A stretch of DNA of 64,000 bases from Pseudomonas sp. WN033 (GTDB taxonomy: Bacteria > Pseudomonadota > Gammaproteobacteria > Pseudomonadales > Pseudomonadaceae): assembly GCA_002287035.1 (NCBI GenBank), contig NSKG01000002.1, positions 186,001 through 250,000 on the forward strand. Reading direction: 5' to 3'. The notes under the pieces are model-generated. The model was not told the origin of the DNA and did not search any database. It was given only the letters and a program-made list of their open reading frames with translations. Below, one piece after another: positions 1 to 8,244 of the stretch. The position numbers and the translations under genes are program-made. How positions within the stretch are numbered: the first letter of the stretch is position 1; every line of letters begins with the position of its first letter.

Positions 1-202
1 GCGTCTTGTTCGGCGCCATGATGATCGCCGGGCGCTGCATGTGCTGAATCACGTTGGCCACGGTAAAAGTTTTGCCCGAGCCGGTCACTCCGAGCAACGT
101 CTGGTGCGACAAGCCCGCCTCCAGGCCTTCGACCAATTGCGCGATGGCCACCGGCTGGTCACCGGCCGGCTTGAAACGGGTCTGCAACTTGAACTCATTC
201 AT
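1..202 (-). CDS. uvrB: UvrABC system protein B, N-terminal part (partial)
   Basis: This is the start of the UvrB damage-recognition helicase of nucleotide excision repair; UvrB takes DNA lesions from UvrA and recruits UvrC. Only the first 67 codons lie in the window, and the gene runs off the left edge. The protein begins [20 protein letters not shown] and contains the Walker A motif GVTGSGKT near residues 39-46, followed by the [18 protein letters not shown] stretch typical of UvrB. The start ATG is at 202-200. The gene is divergent from the aminotransferase gene, as I recall for P. aeruginosa. Confidence 0.95.
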   Translation of the reverse strand, partial: MNEFKLQTRFKPAGDQPVAIAQLVEGLEAGLSHQTLLGVTGSGKTFTVANVIQHMQRPAIIMAPNKT

Positions 203-326
203 GGCGCTCACTCATCAGGGCTGCGGCAACAACCGACTATCTTAGCACCCGACGATGTGACGATCAGGCTGGTTTGGGCATCGGATGTTTCAGCATGCTG
301 GTCTCGCACTTAACAGGCTCTGCGTC

Positions 327-332
327 TATAAT
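327..332 (+). promoter_or_regulatory. Candidate -10 box for the aminotransferase gene
   Basis: A perfect TATAAT lies about 63 bases before the chosen start codon of the downstream aminotransferase gene. I could not find a convincing -35 hexamer at the expected distance, so this is a plausible sigma-70 -10 element and no more. Confidence 0.4.
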
Positions 333-394
333 GAGCGGCCGCGTACGGCATGACCCGACACCATTCACCCATCTGTCTCGAGTTAGCCCCTATC

Positions 395-1600
395 ATGAGT
401 GTTTTCTCCCCTGTTGAAATGGCTCCCCGCGATCCCATCCTTGGCCTGAACGAGGCGTACAACGCCGACACCAGAGCCAACAAGGTCAACCTGGGGGTTG
501 GTGTCTATTACGACGAAAACGGCAAGGTTCCACTGCTGCGCGCCGTCGAAGCCGCCGAGCAGGCCCGGGTCGCCGAACACGCCCCGCGCGCTTACCTGCC
601 GATTGAAGGCCTGGCCGCCTATGATCAAGCTGTGCAGAAACTGCTGTTCGGTCAGGACTCGCCGCTGCTGACCGCCAACCGCCTGATCACTGCTCAGTCT
701 CTGGGTGGTACCGGAGCCCTGAAACTTGGCGCCGACTTCCTTTATCGCCAGACCGGCAAGCGCCTGGTCGCGATCAGCAATCCGAGCTGGGAAAACCACC
801 GCGCACTGTTCGAAGCTGCCGGCTACGAAGTAGTCGAGTACCCCTATTACGATCCAGCCACCAACGGTCTGGATCTGGACGGCATGCTCAAGAGCATCGA
901 AGCCCTGCCCGAAGGCAGTGTGGTTCTGCTGCACGCCTGCTGCCACAACCCGACCGGCGTTGACCTTTCACTGGCTGACTGGGCCAAGGTCATCGACGTA
1001 GTTCAGCGCCGCAACCACGTCCCCTTCCTCGACATCGCCTATCAGGGCTTTGGCGAGAACCTGCAGGACGATGCGATGGCCGTGCGCCTGTTCGCCGAAT
1101 CAGGCCTGGCGTTCCTGGTAGCCAGCTCGTTCTCCAAATCGTTCTCGCTTTACGGCGAGCGGGTTGGGGCTTTGACTCTTGTTACCGCCAACAGTGAGGA
1201 AACAGCACCGGTACTGTCGCAGCTCAAGCGAGTGATTCGTACCAACTACTCCAACCCGCCAACCCACGGCGCCCAGGTAGTGGCCAAAGTGCTGACCAAT
1301 CCCGAGCTGTATAGTCTGTGGGAGCAGGAACTGGCTGAAATGCGTGTGCGCATCAAGGCCATGCGCCAGGCTCTGGTGGAAAAGCTCCAGGCCGCCGGAG
1401 TCACCCAGGACATGAGCTTCATCCAGCGCCAGCGCGGCATGTTCTCATATTCAGGCCTGACCAAGACCCAGGTTGAACGCCTGACCAGCGAGTTTGGCAT
1501 CTACGCGGTTGGTAGCGGCCGAATCTGCGTCGCTGCACTCAACCAGAGCAATATCGAACACGTGGCCAGCGCTGTGGCTGCCGTGCTGCGGGAAGCATGA
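395..1600 (+). CDS. Aromatic amino acid / aspartate aminotransferase (class I PLP)
   Basis: This is a PLP-dependent transaminase of the AspC/TyrB type, expected to exchange amino groups between aspartate, tyrosine or phenylalanine and 2-oxoglutarate in the cytoplasm. The protein has 401 residues, the normal size for subgroup I-alpha enzymes. It has the family N-terminus DPILGLNEAYNADTRANKVN, the CCHNPTGVD segment, and the PLP-lysine region SSFSKSFSLYGERVGAL. An upstream in-frame ATG at 350 would add 15 residues unlike the family, so the ATG at 395 is preferred. The gene lies next to divergent uvrB. Substrate preference (aspartate versus aromatic) cannot be read from sequence alone. Confidence 0.9.
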   Translation: MSVFSPVEMAPRDPILGLNEAYNADTRANKVNLGVGVYYDENGKVPLLRAVEAAEQARVAEHAPRAYLPIEGLAAYDQAVQKLLFGQDSPLLTANRLITAQSLGGTGALKLGADFLYRQTGKRLVAISNPSWENHRALFEAAGYEVVEYPYYDPATNGLDLDGMLKSIEALPEGSVVLLHACCHNPTGVDLSLADWAKVIDVVQRRNHVPFLDIAYQGFGENLQDDAMAVRLFAESGLAFLVASSFSKSFSLYGERVGALTLVTANSEETAPVLSQLKRVIRTNYSNPPTHGAQVVAKVLTNPELYSLWEQELAEMRVRIKAMRQALVEKLQAAGVTQDMSFIQRQRGMFSYSGLTKTQVERLTSEFGIYAVGSGRICVAALNQSNIEHVASAVAAVLREA

Positions 1601-1637
1601 GAAGCTGCGTACTGACTGACAAAAATCACTCAAGGCC

Positions 1638-1665
1638 TTGACCTTCCTGATTTTTTTGGTAAAGT
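1638..1665 (+). promoter_or_regulatory. Promoter of tRNA-Asn
   Basis: TTGACC (1638-1643) and TAAAGT (1660-1665) are separated by 16 bases and end 13 bases before the tRNA 5' end. This is the usual arrangement for a monocistronic tRNA with a short leader. Confidence 0.6.
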
Positions 1666-1678
1666 GCGCAGCGTCCGA

Positions 1679-1754
1679 TCCGCGATAGCTCAGTCGGTAG
1701 AGCAAATGACTGTTAATCATTGGGTCCCTGGTTCGAGTCCAGGTCGCGGAGCCA
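1679..1754 (+). tRNA. tRNA-Asn (anticodon GTT)
   Basis: A 76-base cloverleaf with the CCA tail encoded. The acceptor stem TCCGCGA (1679-1685) pairs with TCGCGGA (1744-1750), followed by discriminator G and CCA. The anticodon stem AATGA/TCATT encloses loop CTGTTAA with anticodon GTT at 1712-1714. The T-arm contains GGTTCGAGTCC. A strong hairpin terminator follows directly. Confidence 0.98.
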
Positions 1755-1758
1755 AACA

Positions 1759-1790
1759 AAAAAGGCCGGTGCATTGCACCGGCCTTTTTC
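1759..1790. terminator. Bidirectional rho-independent terminator
   Basis: A GC-rich perfect palindrome (AAGGCCGGTGCA and its complement) is flanked by A-tract and T-tract. It ends the tRNA-Asn transcript on the plus strand and the TonB receptor transcript on the minus strand. Confidence 0.9.
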
Positions 1791-1798
1791 TTTGCCCC

Positions 1799-4309
1799 TC
1801 AGAACCGATAGCTCAGGCTGAATTTTGCATTTCGACCTTGCGAATAGGCGTTGTCGCCTGACAGCGCGGGACGATAGAAACGATTTAGCACATTATCGAC
1901 AGTCAAGTTGGCAGCAACATTCCTGAATGATCCGCGCGATGGAGTCCACTCTGCAAACAGGCGGTGCACGTCATAGCTGCTGTTACCATAGTGGTTCCAA
2001 TAGATTTCTCCGCTGCCGTCATACAAATCGCTCGGCAACCGGTCTGTCTTGCGTACAAACTCACCCTGCCAGCCGACTCTTGCTTCCAGTGCCGGGAACT
2101 TCATACCCAGCATTGCGACCCATTTCACGGGCTGTATATCTCTGGCCCAGACGTTTGGTCCCCAAGGGTTGGTATATGCTCCACGGTGCCTCCCTTCCAT
2201 CCATGAATAGGACAGGCTGGCAAAAACCCTGCGGCTATCATAGAAGCTTTCCAGCTCAGCCCCTTTGATGGTTACCCCAGGCAAGTTCCGATAATTGGGC
2301 AAAGGCAGCAGGTCAGCACATTGATCGGCAATCGAACCGCCGTTCTCAGCCTGGGCCTGACAGGCGATAGAGCGAAACTTGAAAATTTCATCCTTGATCT
2401 TGTTGTGAAACAGCGTCACCCGCACCTGGGCATTATCACCCCGAACGATCAGGTCAGGCAGGCTGACCACTGATCCTGCCCGGAAGCCGCGAATCCGCTC
2501 TGCATCCAAATCACGACTGGAGCCCCCGAAGGTAGTGCTATTCTGGACTTCGTACTGTTCATCCAATACCGGTGCACGCCAGGTTCTGGCATAGTCAGCA
2601 AACAACCCCACGTTATCCGTTGCCCGCCAGAAAATGGCCAGGCGCGGTGACCAGCCAGAATAGCTCTGAGAGCGATAGTCGTGATTTCTGTCCGGGTTGT
2701 TGTAAAGCGGCGCCAGGTTGCGCCTGCCTTGGTTGAGAACATGATCAAAGCGCAGTGACGGCGTGATTGTCAGCCGGCCGAAAGTAATCGCATCCTGCAT
2801 ATAGGCACTGCGAACATCCTGCTCACCAGCTGGCATGAACTGCGGTTGATACCAGCCATAGTTGTAGGATGGATTGTTCTCGAAGGTCGGTAAAAACATC
2901 AATACATCGCGCTCATGCTCGCGCCACTGCATGCCAGCGGTCAGTTCATGACCAAGCATGCCAGTGCTGAACACGCTGGTATTGCGCACCTCGAAAAACT
3001 TGTCGCTGTACTCGGTCTTGATGTACTTGCCGCCAGTCGAAGAACTGAAGCTGGCATCATCATCACGCTCATCCGTTTGGGTAGTACGTGATAGTGAGTA
3101 GGTCAGCTGCAGGTCGAGCCAGGCGTTATCAACCGGCTGGTAGCGATATTTGCCTGCCCAGGTGGTGTCGACCAGCTCGCGGTCCGACAGTAACCGACTC
3201 ATCGCCTCCTCAAGACCACCGTAACGGTCAATCGACCATTTGCTGGGTACCAGGAAAGTTACCGCACTAAACGATGACCGCAGTTCGCTCTTGGTTCGAC
3301 TATAAGTCAGCCCAAGCTGATGCTCTGGCGTTGGATTGAAATTACCTTTGACCAACACCGAGCCCTGATTCTGGGCCGTAAAAGGATAGCGTTTGGGATA
3401 CAGATAGCCTTCATCCATATCGATATGACCGGCCAGCTTGATGTCATTGCTGTCGCGATCACTCAGATAGAACAGCCCATCCAGCACCCCGTCATCGGTA
3501 CGACCAAATACAGCTCCGCTGTAGGTACGCTGCTGGTCGTTGCTTTGATAGCCATATTTAAACAAAGCGCCCGTATTGCGGCCGGGCTGCAGTAGATCGC
3601 CGGCATCTCGGGTTTCCATATGCACGGTCCCGCCAAAAGCACCGTTGCCACTAAAAACCGAATGCGGCCCCTTTTCTACCTCGATACTCTTGATCAGTTC
3701 TGGCTCAAGAAAAATGGTGCCTTGCTGGTAGCGTTCAAATCCGCTTTTAACCGCACCATCGAGAGTAAAGGGAACATCCTCGGCATCACCCAACCCCCAG
3801 ATATTCAGGGTCTGGCCACCCGGCTTGACCGAGCCACCCATGCTTACACCTGGCAACGTCTGCAACAAGGCAGGAATATTGTTAGCTTGCTGACGGTCAA
3901 TATCGGACCGAACCAGCGTGGATTTGCCTACGCTGCTCGCATCCACACGACCACCCTCGCCGACCACAGTCACCGATTGAAGCCTGATGCTGTTACTCGC
4001 GCCCTGGCGTGCGCGAATGACATACCCACCATCAACCTGTACCAACTCCAGACCTGAACCCTGCAACAATATCTGCAGGGCTTCCGCTAGATCGTACACT
4101 CCGGCCAGTGGCGGCGCATGGAACTGGCGGGCCAACGATTCATCAAATAGCAGCTGTACTGCCCCCTGGCGGGCCAGCTCTGTCAATGACGTATCGAGAG
4201 ATTGTGCCGGCATATCTAGCGACACGGATGCGGCTTGCAGGCCACCGCTGGCCAGCATGCCAAGCAAAACCAGACCACGTAGATGGAAACGGGTATTAAG
4301 GGTACTCAT
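1799..4309 (-). CDS. TonB-dependent receptor with STN signalling domain (FecA/HasR-like, probable heme or iron-chelate receptor)
   Basis: An outer-membrane transporter driven by TonB. The 836-residue protein starts at ATG 4309 behind AGGAG; a 20-residue upstream extension is rejected. It has a signal peptide ending near LQAASVSL, then an STN (secretin/TonB short N-terminal) domain at about residues 28-100 that would contact a FecR-type anti-sigma factor. A plug domain (SVTVVGEGG..., LPGVSMGGS, VEKGPHSVFSGNGAFGG) and a beta barrel ending in aromatic FSLSYRF follow. The barrel motif YARTWRAP resembles the FRAP box of heme receptors, so heme or hemophore uptake is an inference; no hemophore gene is adjacent. 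It is the last gene of the sigma/anti-sigma cassette upstream on the same strand. Confidence 0.9.
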   Translation of the reverse strand: MSTLNTRFHLRGLVLLGMLASGGLQAASVSLDMPAQSLDTSLTELARQGAVQLLFDESLARQFHAPPLAGVYDLAEALQILLQGSGLELVQVDGGYVIRARQGASNSIRLQSVTVVGEGGRVDASSVGKSTLVRSDIDRQQANNIPALLQTLPGVSMGGSVKPGGQTLNIWGLGDAEDVPFTLDGAVKSGFERYQQGTIFLEPELIKSIEVEKGPHSVFSGNGAFGGTVHMETRDAGDLLQPGRNTGALFKYGYQSNDQQRTYSGAVFGRTDDGVLDGLFYLSDRDSNDIKLAGHIDMDEGYLYPKRYPFTAQNQGSVLVKGNFNPTPEHQLGLTYSRTKSELRSSFSAVTFLVPSKWSIDRYGGLEEAMSRLLSDRELVDTTWAGKYRYQPVDNAWLDLQLTYSLSRTTQTDERDDDASFSSSTGGKYIKTEYSDKFFEVRNTSVFSTGMLGHELTAGMQWREHERDVLMFLPTFENNPSYNYGWYQPQFMPAGEQDVRSAYMQDAITFGRLTITPSLRFDHVLNQGRRNLAPLYNNPDRNHDYRSQSYSGWSPRLAIFWRATDNVGLFADYARTWRAPVLDEQYEVQNSTTFGGSSRDLDAERIRGFRAGSVVSLPDLIVRGDNAQVRVTLFHNKIKDEIFKFRSIACQAQAENGGSIADQCADLLPLPNYRNLPGVTIKGAELESFYDSRRVFASLSYSWMEGRHRGAYTNPWGPNVWARDIQPVKWVAMLGMKFPALEARVGWQGEFVRKTDRLPSDLYDGSGEIYWNHYGNSSYDVHRLFAEWTPSRGSFRNVAANLTVDNVLNRFYRPALSGDNAYSQGRNAKFSLSYRF

Positions 4310-4379
4310 CGCATTCTCCTGATGCATGCTCCTATTGGTCACACCCAGGAAAACGCGGCAGCAGAGCAAACCCTCACAC

Positions 4380-4402
4380 GAAAATGAGAAAAATTTTCAT
4401 TT
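4380..4402 (-). promoter_or_regulatory. Candidate ECF-sigma promoter or Fur-like site before the TonB receptor
   Basis: Read on the minus strand, this A/T-rich imperfect palindrome contains GAAAAT and CTCATTTT, resembling both the GAAAAT -35 element of FecI-type promoters and degenerate Fur boxes. It lies about 70 bases upstream of the receptor start and just after the anti-sigma stop codon, the right place for autoregulation by the cognate sigma factor. Confidence 0.4.
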
Positions 4403-4420
4403 AGGCCGTTAAGCTGACCC

Positions 4421-5404
4421 TCATCGCAAACTTTCCAACACAAAGCCACCATCCTCGGCAACGACTACCTGTACCGGCAGCAGCAGCGGTAAAGCATGCA
4501 GGAACTGGTCAGGGCGGTATATGTTCAAGCTGCCTGATACTTTCAACTCTCCCAACGCTGGCGAAGCCAGCCTGACGGGACCGCCTAAATAGCGGCTCAG
4601 ATCATGCGCCAAGTCATCCAGTGACTGCTCCTGAAACACCTGCCACCCCGAACGCCAGCTACCAATATCGTTGAGTTCAACCTGTGTTTTCACGAGCTGC
4701 CCCGTGCGGTAATCCATGTACCCAAGGTCGCCATGTTGAAGCACAATCGGTTGCACTCCTGCGACCCCGGGATCATAAAGCACCGCTCCCTGCTCTACTG
4801 AAACGGCTACGCCATGCTCGGCATGCCTTACATTGAAGCGAGTTCCAACAACCTTGATTGCCCCAGGCCCTACCTTGACCACAAAGGGTCGATCGGGGTC
4901 TGCCGCCACAGAGAAAAACGCCTCTCCGGCCTCTAGTAAAGCTTCCCGATAGTCCCGGGCATAGTGCACCTCAAGGCTAGTCCCCATATTAAGGACGGCC
5001 GATGACCCATCTCTCAGTTGAACAGTCTGCAGCTCTCCGGCCCTGGCGCTGGCAACCAATTCATACACGGCTGAAGCATTCCAGAGATGACCGAACACAA
5101 GCCCTAGAGCCAGCACCAATGAAGCTGCACAAGCCATCGCAATACGTTTGGCAGAAGCGGATCTTGCCTTGAACTCCTTAAGTGTTTCTACAGGTCCGAC
5201 ATCATCCAGAACCGGTCGCGGGATATTCATGCAGTCATCCCAAAGCAATTGCATGTCGGCATAGGCCTGAGCATGCAATGGGTCCTGCGCCAGCCATAAC
5301 TCAAAAGCCTGCTCATCAGCTGCGCTGAAGCTTTCCCCTTGCCTGCGACTGAACCAGTGAGCAGCCTGCTCATCAACAACTCTGCGCGACTTATCAGTCA
5401 GCAT
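4421..5404 (-). CDS. FecR-family anti-sigma factor / transmembrane sensor
   Basis: The inner-membrane regulator that holds the ECF sigma factor until the STN domain of the loaded receptor signals across the periplasm. The protein has 327 residues. The cytoplasmic N-terminus (QAAHWFSRRQGESFSAADEQ, then FELWLAQDPLHAQAYADM) is the conserved DUF4880 segment. One membrane helix follows at about 92-115 (MACAASLVLALGLVFGHL), then a periplasmic FecR domain and a C-terminal STN-like part. ATG 5404 has GGAGGT eight bases upstream and overlaps the end of the sigma gene by 11 bases, indicating translational coupling. Confidence 0.92.
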   Translation of the reverse strand: MLTDKSRRVVDEQAAHWFSRRQGESFSAADEQAFELWLAQDPLHAQAYADMQLLWDDCMNIPRPVLDDVGPVETLKEFKARSASAKRIAMACAASLVLALGLVFGHLWNASAVYELVASARAGELQTVQLRDGSSAVLNMGTSLEVHYARDYREALLEAGEAFFSVAADPDRPFVVKVGPGAIKVVGTRFNVRHAEHGVAVSVEQGAVLYDPGVAGVQPIVLQHGDLGYMDYRTGQLVKTQVELNDIGSWRSGWQVFQEQSLDDLAHDLSRYLGGPVRLASPALGELKVSGSLNIYRPDQFLHALPLLLPVQVVVAEDGGFVLESLR

Positions 5405-5942
5405 CGTGACCTCCAGCTTTTTGCCGTGAACGCAATGCTGCAAAGCGCTTGCAGTGCAACATGGCACCAGCAATATGCTTTTCCACCATACTCAGGGAGA
5501 TCCCCATCCGTTGCGCGACGGCCGCTTGAGTCAAACCGTCGAATTTGTGCAAAACAAAAGCCTGCTTGCGCTTAGGTGGCAAGGCGGCCAAAGCCTCAGC
5601 CAACCAGCTCAAACGCTGCTGTTGCTCGATCATCGCCAATGGTCCTTCAGTCTGCAATGCTTCATCAGCCTCGGAGTCATACTCGTCCAATCGCACCAGC
5701 CCGGTGCCTGTACGCACCTGCTGGCGTCGCCAATGGTCATACATGAGATTACGGGCGATGCGAAACAGCAATGGGCGCGAATACCCACTATCAGGCGTAG
5801 TACCAAGCCAGCGTATAAGGGCCTCTTGCGACAAGTCCTCAACATCTGCCGCATTCGCCAGACGCCGCGACAGAAACAACTTCAATTCAGAACGTAAGCC
5901 GTAGTACTCGGCAAAACTCATTGAAGGTGGTAATTCAGACAT
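5394..5942 (-). CDS. FecI-family ECF RNA polymerase sigma factor
   Basis: A 182-residue extracytoplasmic-function sigma factor predicted to transcribe the downstream receptor gene. Region 2 contains DVEDLSQEALIRWL and RIARNLMYDHWRRQQ. Region 4 contains LAALPPKRKQAFVLHKFDGL followed by the helix-turn-helix GISLSMVEKHIAGAM, typical of iron-starvation sigma factors. The start at ATG 5942 gives MSELPPSMSFAEYYG; an in-frame start 11 codons upstream is less likely. A Fur box about 80 bases upstream indicates derepression under low iron. Confidence 0.93.
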   Translation of the reverse strand: MSELPPSMSFAEYYGLRSELKLFLSRRLANAADVEDLSQEALIRWLGTTPDSGYSRPLLFRIARNLMYDHWRRQQVRTGTGLVRLDEYDSEADEALQTEGPLAMIEQQQRLSWLAEALAALPPKRKQAFVLHKFDGLTQAAVAQRMGISLSMVEKHIAGAMLHCKRFAALRSRQKAGGHDAD

Positions 5943-6022
5943 GGCATGACCCCATGCATGCCGAGGTAATAACAAGCATCAACGCTCTCCACCGATGAAC
6001 AACCAGACGCACCACTACAACA

Positions 6023-6041
6023 GGTAACAATAATCATTATC
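6023..6041. promoter_or_regulatory. Fur box upstream of the ECF sigma gene
   Basis: Read on the minus strand, this 19-mer begins GATAATGAT, a perfect first half of the classical Fur consensus. The second half (ATTGTTACC) matches six of nine positions. It lies between the sigma-factor start and open sequence upstream, so iron-loaded Fur would repress the whole sigma/anti-sigma/receptor cassette. Confidence 0.8.
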
Positions 6042-6166
6042 GTTAACTTGAGAGCTAAATGCCACTAATAACGCCTGTCGGTGGATTGGGAAGGTGGAGC
6101 AGTCTCTGCTAGCCAGACTCCTTGGGGAAGCGTCAGATCAGAGGCTAATTGAAGAGTGATGCGCAC

Positions 6167-6200
6167 AAAAAAGCCGGCGCAATAAATGCGCCGGCTTTTT
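6167..6200. terminator. Rho-independent terminator after azoreductase
   Basis: The stem AGCCGGCGC/GCGCCGGCT with a seven-base loop is flanked by A-tract and T-tract. It lies 11 bases past the azoreductase stop on the minus strand and is symmetrical. Confidence 0.88.
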
Positions 6201-6211
6201 CTTTACTCCAG

Positions 6212-6811
6212 TCAGGCTACCTGAGCAATCGACTCTTCCGCTTCGGCCCGGCCCTTGGCCGCCTCGCCCTCGCCCATCGCCTGACCTTCGACGTGAACGA
6301 ACTCGACGTCATCAATGCCGATAAAGCCCAGCGCGGTTTTCAGGTAGGGAGCCTGATGATCCAGCGGGCTGCCCTGATAGCGGCCACCACGGGCGGTTAC
6401 TACGTAGACCTTGCGATCACCGGCCAGACCTACCGGGCCATTTTCGGTGTACTTGAAGGTCCGCCCAGCCTGCAGTACATGATCCAGCCAGGCTTTCAGG
6501 GTGGAGGTGATGCCGAAGTTATACATCGCCGAACCGATCACCACGATATCGCTGGTCAACAACTCATCAACCAGCCCAGCAGCGCGGGCTGCGGCAGCAC
6601 GCTCAGCTTCGTTTTGCTGCTCTGCCGGCTTCATCCAGCCGCCCAGCAGGGTTTCATCCAGGTGTGGCAAGGGCTCTGCCCCAAGGTCACGTACGACCAC
6701 CTTGGCATCAGCATGGCTGGCACGCAGGCGCTCAACGAGACGTTCGGTGTATTCACGCGACAGGGAGCCGTCACGGCGGGCACTGGTATGCAAAACAAGA
6801 ATCTGGGTCAT
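6212..6811 (-). CDS. azoR: FMN-dependent NADH-azoreductase
   Basis: A flavodoxin-fold NAD(P)H:quinone/azo oxidoreductase (AcpD/AzoR family) acting in the cytoplasm on quinones and azo compounds, probably as protection against electrophilic quinones. The 199-residue protein starts MTQILVLHTSARRDGSLSRE (the FMN phosphate-binding loop), has the PMYNFGITSTLKAWLDHV-type segment (here SAMYNFGITSTLKAWLDHV) and the TARGGRY motif near residue 140. ATG 6811 has GGAG upstream; 18 codons of upstream open frame are excluded. It is transcribed alone, ending at a strong hairpin. Confidence 0.93.
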   Translation of the reverse strand: MTQILVLHTSARRDGSLSREYTERLVERLRASHADAKVVVRDLGAEPLPHLDETLLGGWMKPAEQQNEAERAAAARAAGLVDELLTSDIVVIGSAMYNFGITSTLKAWLDHVLQAGRTFKYTENGPVGLAGDRKVYVVTARGGRYQGSPLDHQAPYLKTALGFIGIDDVEFVHVEGQAMGEGEAAKGRAEAEESIAQVA

Positions 6812-6920
6812 GGCTTGGCAACTCCATCTGTGTTGGGTTTCGATGGAGGCCATACTATGAACCAATCAACAGATATAAAAGCGCAAAAATATGCTTAAAA
6901 ATATCAACCTGATCGATATA

Positions 6921-7235
6921 TCATGCAGCCTTGCAGTCAACCGTCACACGTACCCGGTTGATTTGCCGGAAAAAGGCCTGGGTCAACACCGTCTTTTCGC
7001 CAGCCTTGATACGAACACGGCTCGCGGACGGTCGTTCGGGGCCATTAACAAAGGTTGCCTCGCACAACGCTGCATGTTGCCCCTGGTTAACCAGGGTTAC
7101 CGTGGCGATGTTGCTCATATAGCCACTGGTGGCGGCAATCGAAACCCCCTGGCTCTTGAGTTCGACTTCCACCGGGAAGGCCAAGGCCGTCAAGGGCAAA
7201 CACAGCATCAGGCAGGTACACAGATAACCACGCAT
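6921..7235 (-). CDS. Small exported protein of unknown function
   Basis: A 104-residue protein with a clear Sec signal peptide (MRGYLCTCLMLCLPLTALAF, cleavage near ALA-FP). The mature part is about 85 residues, predicted mainly beta (VEVELKSQGVSIAATSGY, NIATVTLVNQG) with two cysteines (CEATF and VDCKAA) that could form a disulfide in the periplasm. The start ATG is preceded by an excellent GAGGGGGTGA site. It is divergent from the LysR gene, with 64 bases between starts, so the regulator may control it. I do not recognise the family; conserved small exported proteins of this kind are known in pseudomonads. Confidence 0.75.
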   Translation of the reverse strand: MRGYLCTCLMLCLPLTALAFPVEVELKSQGVSIAATSGYMSNIATVTLVNQGQHAALCEATFVNGPERPSASRVRIKAGEKTVLTQAFFRQINRVRVTVDCKAA

Positions 7236-7299
7236 AGGTCACCCCCTCTCTCACGGATGGGTCTGGCGTTTCTTCCACAATAAGTCAGTGGAGCAGGCA

Positions 7300-8190
7300 A
7301 TGAAAGCACCTCGCGTTACTCTCGATCAATGGCGAACCCTTCAGGCCGTGGTAGACCATGGTGGCTTTGCCCAAGCCGCCGAAGCGCTGCACCGCTCTCA
7401 GTCCTCGGTCAGTTATACCGTAGCCAGGATGCAGGAGCAGCTCGGTGTCCCGCTGCTTGAAATCGAAGGCCGCAAGGCAGTGCTGACCGAAGCCGGCGCG
7501 GTATTACTACGCCGTTCCCGCACTTTGGTAAAACAGGCCAGCCAGTTGGAAATGTTGGCCCACAACATGGACCAGGGGTGGGAACCGGAAGTGCGACTGG
7601 TGGTCGATGCGGCCTACCCTACCGAACGTCTGGCCCGCGCGTTGCAGGCGTTCATCCCGCTGAGTCAGGGTTGCCGTGTGCAATTGCGTGAAGAAGTACT
7701 GTCTGGCGTCGAGGATTGTTTGCAGGACGGCTCGGCGGATCTTGCCGTCTCCGGCCTGGCCATCACCGGCTACATGGCACAACAGCTCAACACGGTCGAG
7801 TTCGTTGCTGTAGCCAATCCAGGCCACCCACTGCATCAACTGCAGCGCCAACTGAACCACCATGATCTGGAAAGCCATATGCAGGTGGTCATTCGTGATT
7901 CCGGCCGCCGTCAACCCCGCGATAGCGGCTGGCTCGGGGCCGAACAGCGCTGGACCGTTGCCAGCTTAGCCACCGCCGCCCGCCTGGTAGCCAGTGGTTT
8001 GGGGTTCGCCTGGCTACCAGGACACGAGATCCGCGATCACATCGCCAACGGACAACTCAAGCCCCTGCCGCTGGAACAGGGCGGCCAGCGCTCGCATTAT
8101 CTTTACTTGTATGCAAACAAGGACAAACCCTTGGGACCTGCCAGCCAGATCCTGGCCAATCTGATCATCGAACACTCAATGCATGACTGA
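7300..8190 (+). CDS. LysR-family transcriptional regulator
   Basis: A 296-residue DNA-binding regulator. The N-terminal winged helix-turn-helix (about residues 4-62) has the typical pattern LDQWRTLQAVVDHGGFAQAA then ALHRSQSSVSYTVARMQEQL. The rest is a two-lobed periplasmic-binding-protein-like effector domain from about residue 90. ATG 7300 has GGAG eight bases upstream; an in-frame GTG at 7288 overlaps that site and is rejected. Its target is probably the divergent small exported-protein gene or the nearby azoreductase; the effector is unknown. Confidence 0.92.
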   Translation: MKAPRVTLDQWRTLQAVVDHGGFAQAAEALHRSQSSVSYTVARMQEQLGVPLLEIEGRKAVLTEAGAVLLRRSRTLVKQASQLEMLAHNMDQGWEPEVRLVVDAAYPTERLARALQAFIPLSQGCRVQLREEVLSGVEDCLQDGSADLAVSGLAITGYMAQQLNTVEFVAVANPGHPLHQLQRQLNHHDLESHMQVVIRDSGRRQPRDSGWLGAEQRWTVASLATAARLVASGLGFAWLPGHEIRDHIANGQLKPLPLEQGGQRSHYLYLYANKDKPLGPASQILANLIIEHSMHD

Positions 8191-8244
8191 TGTCATAAAG
8201 CATGGCTAGAATGAGCGCTTTAGTCGCGGCGAAAGGACTGCATA

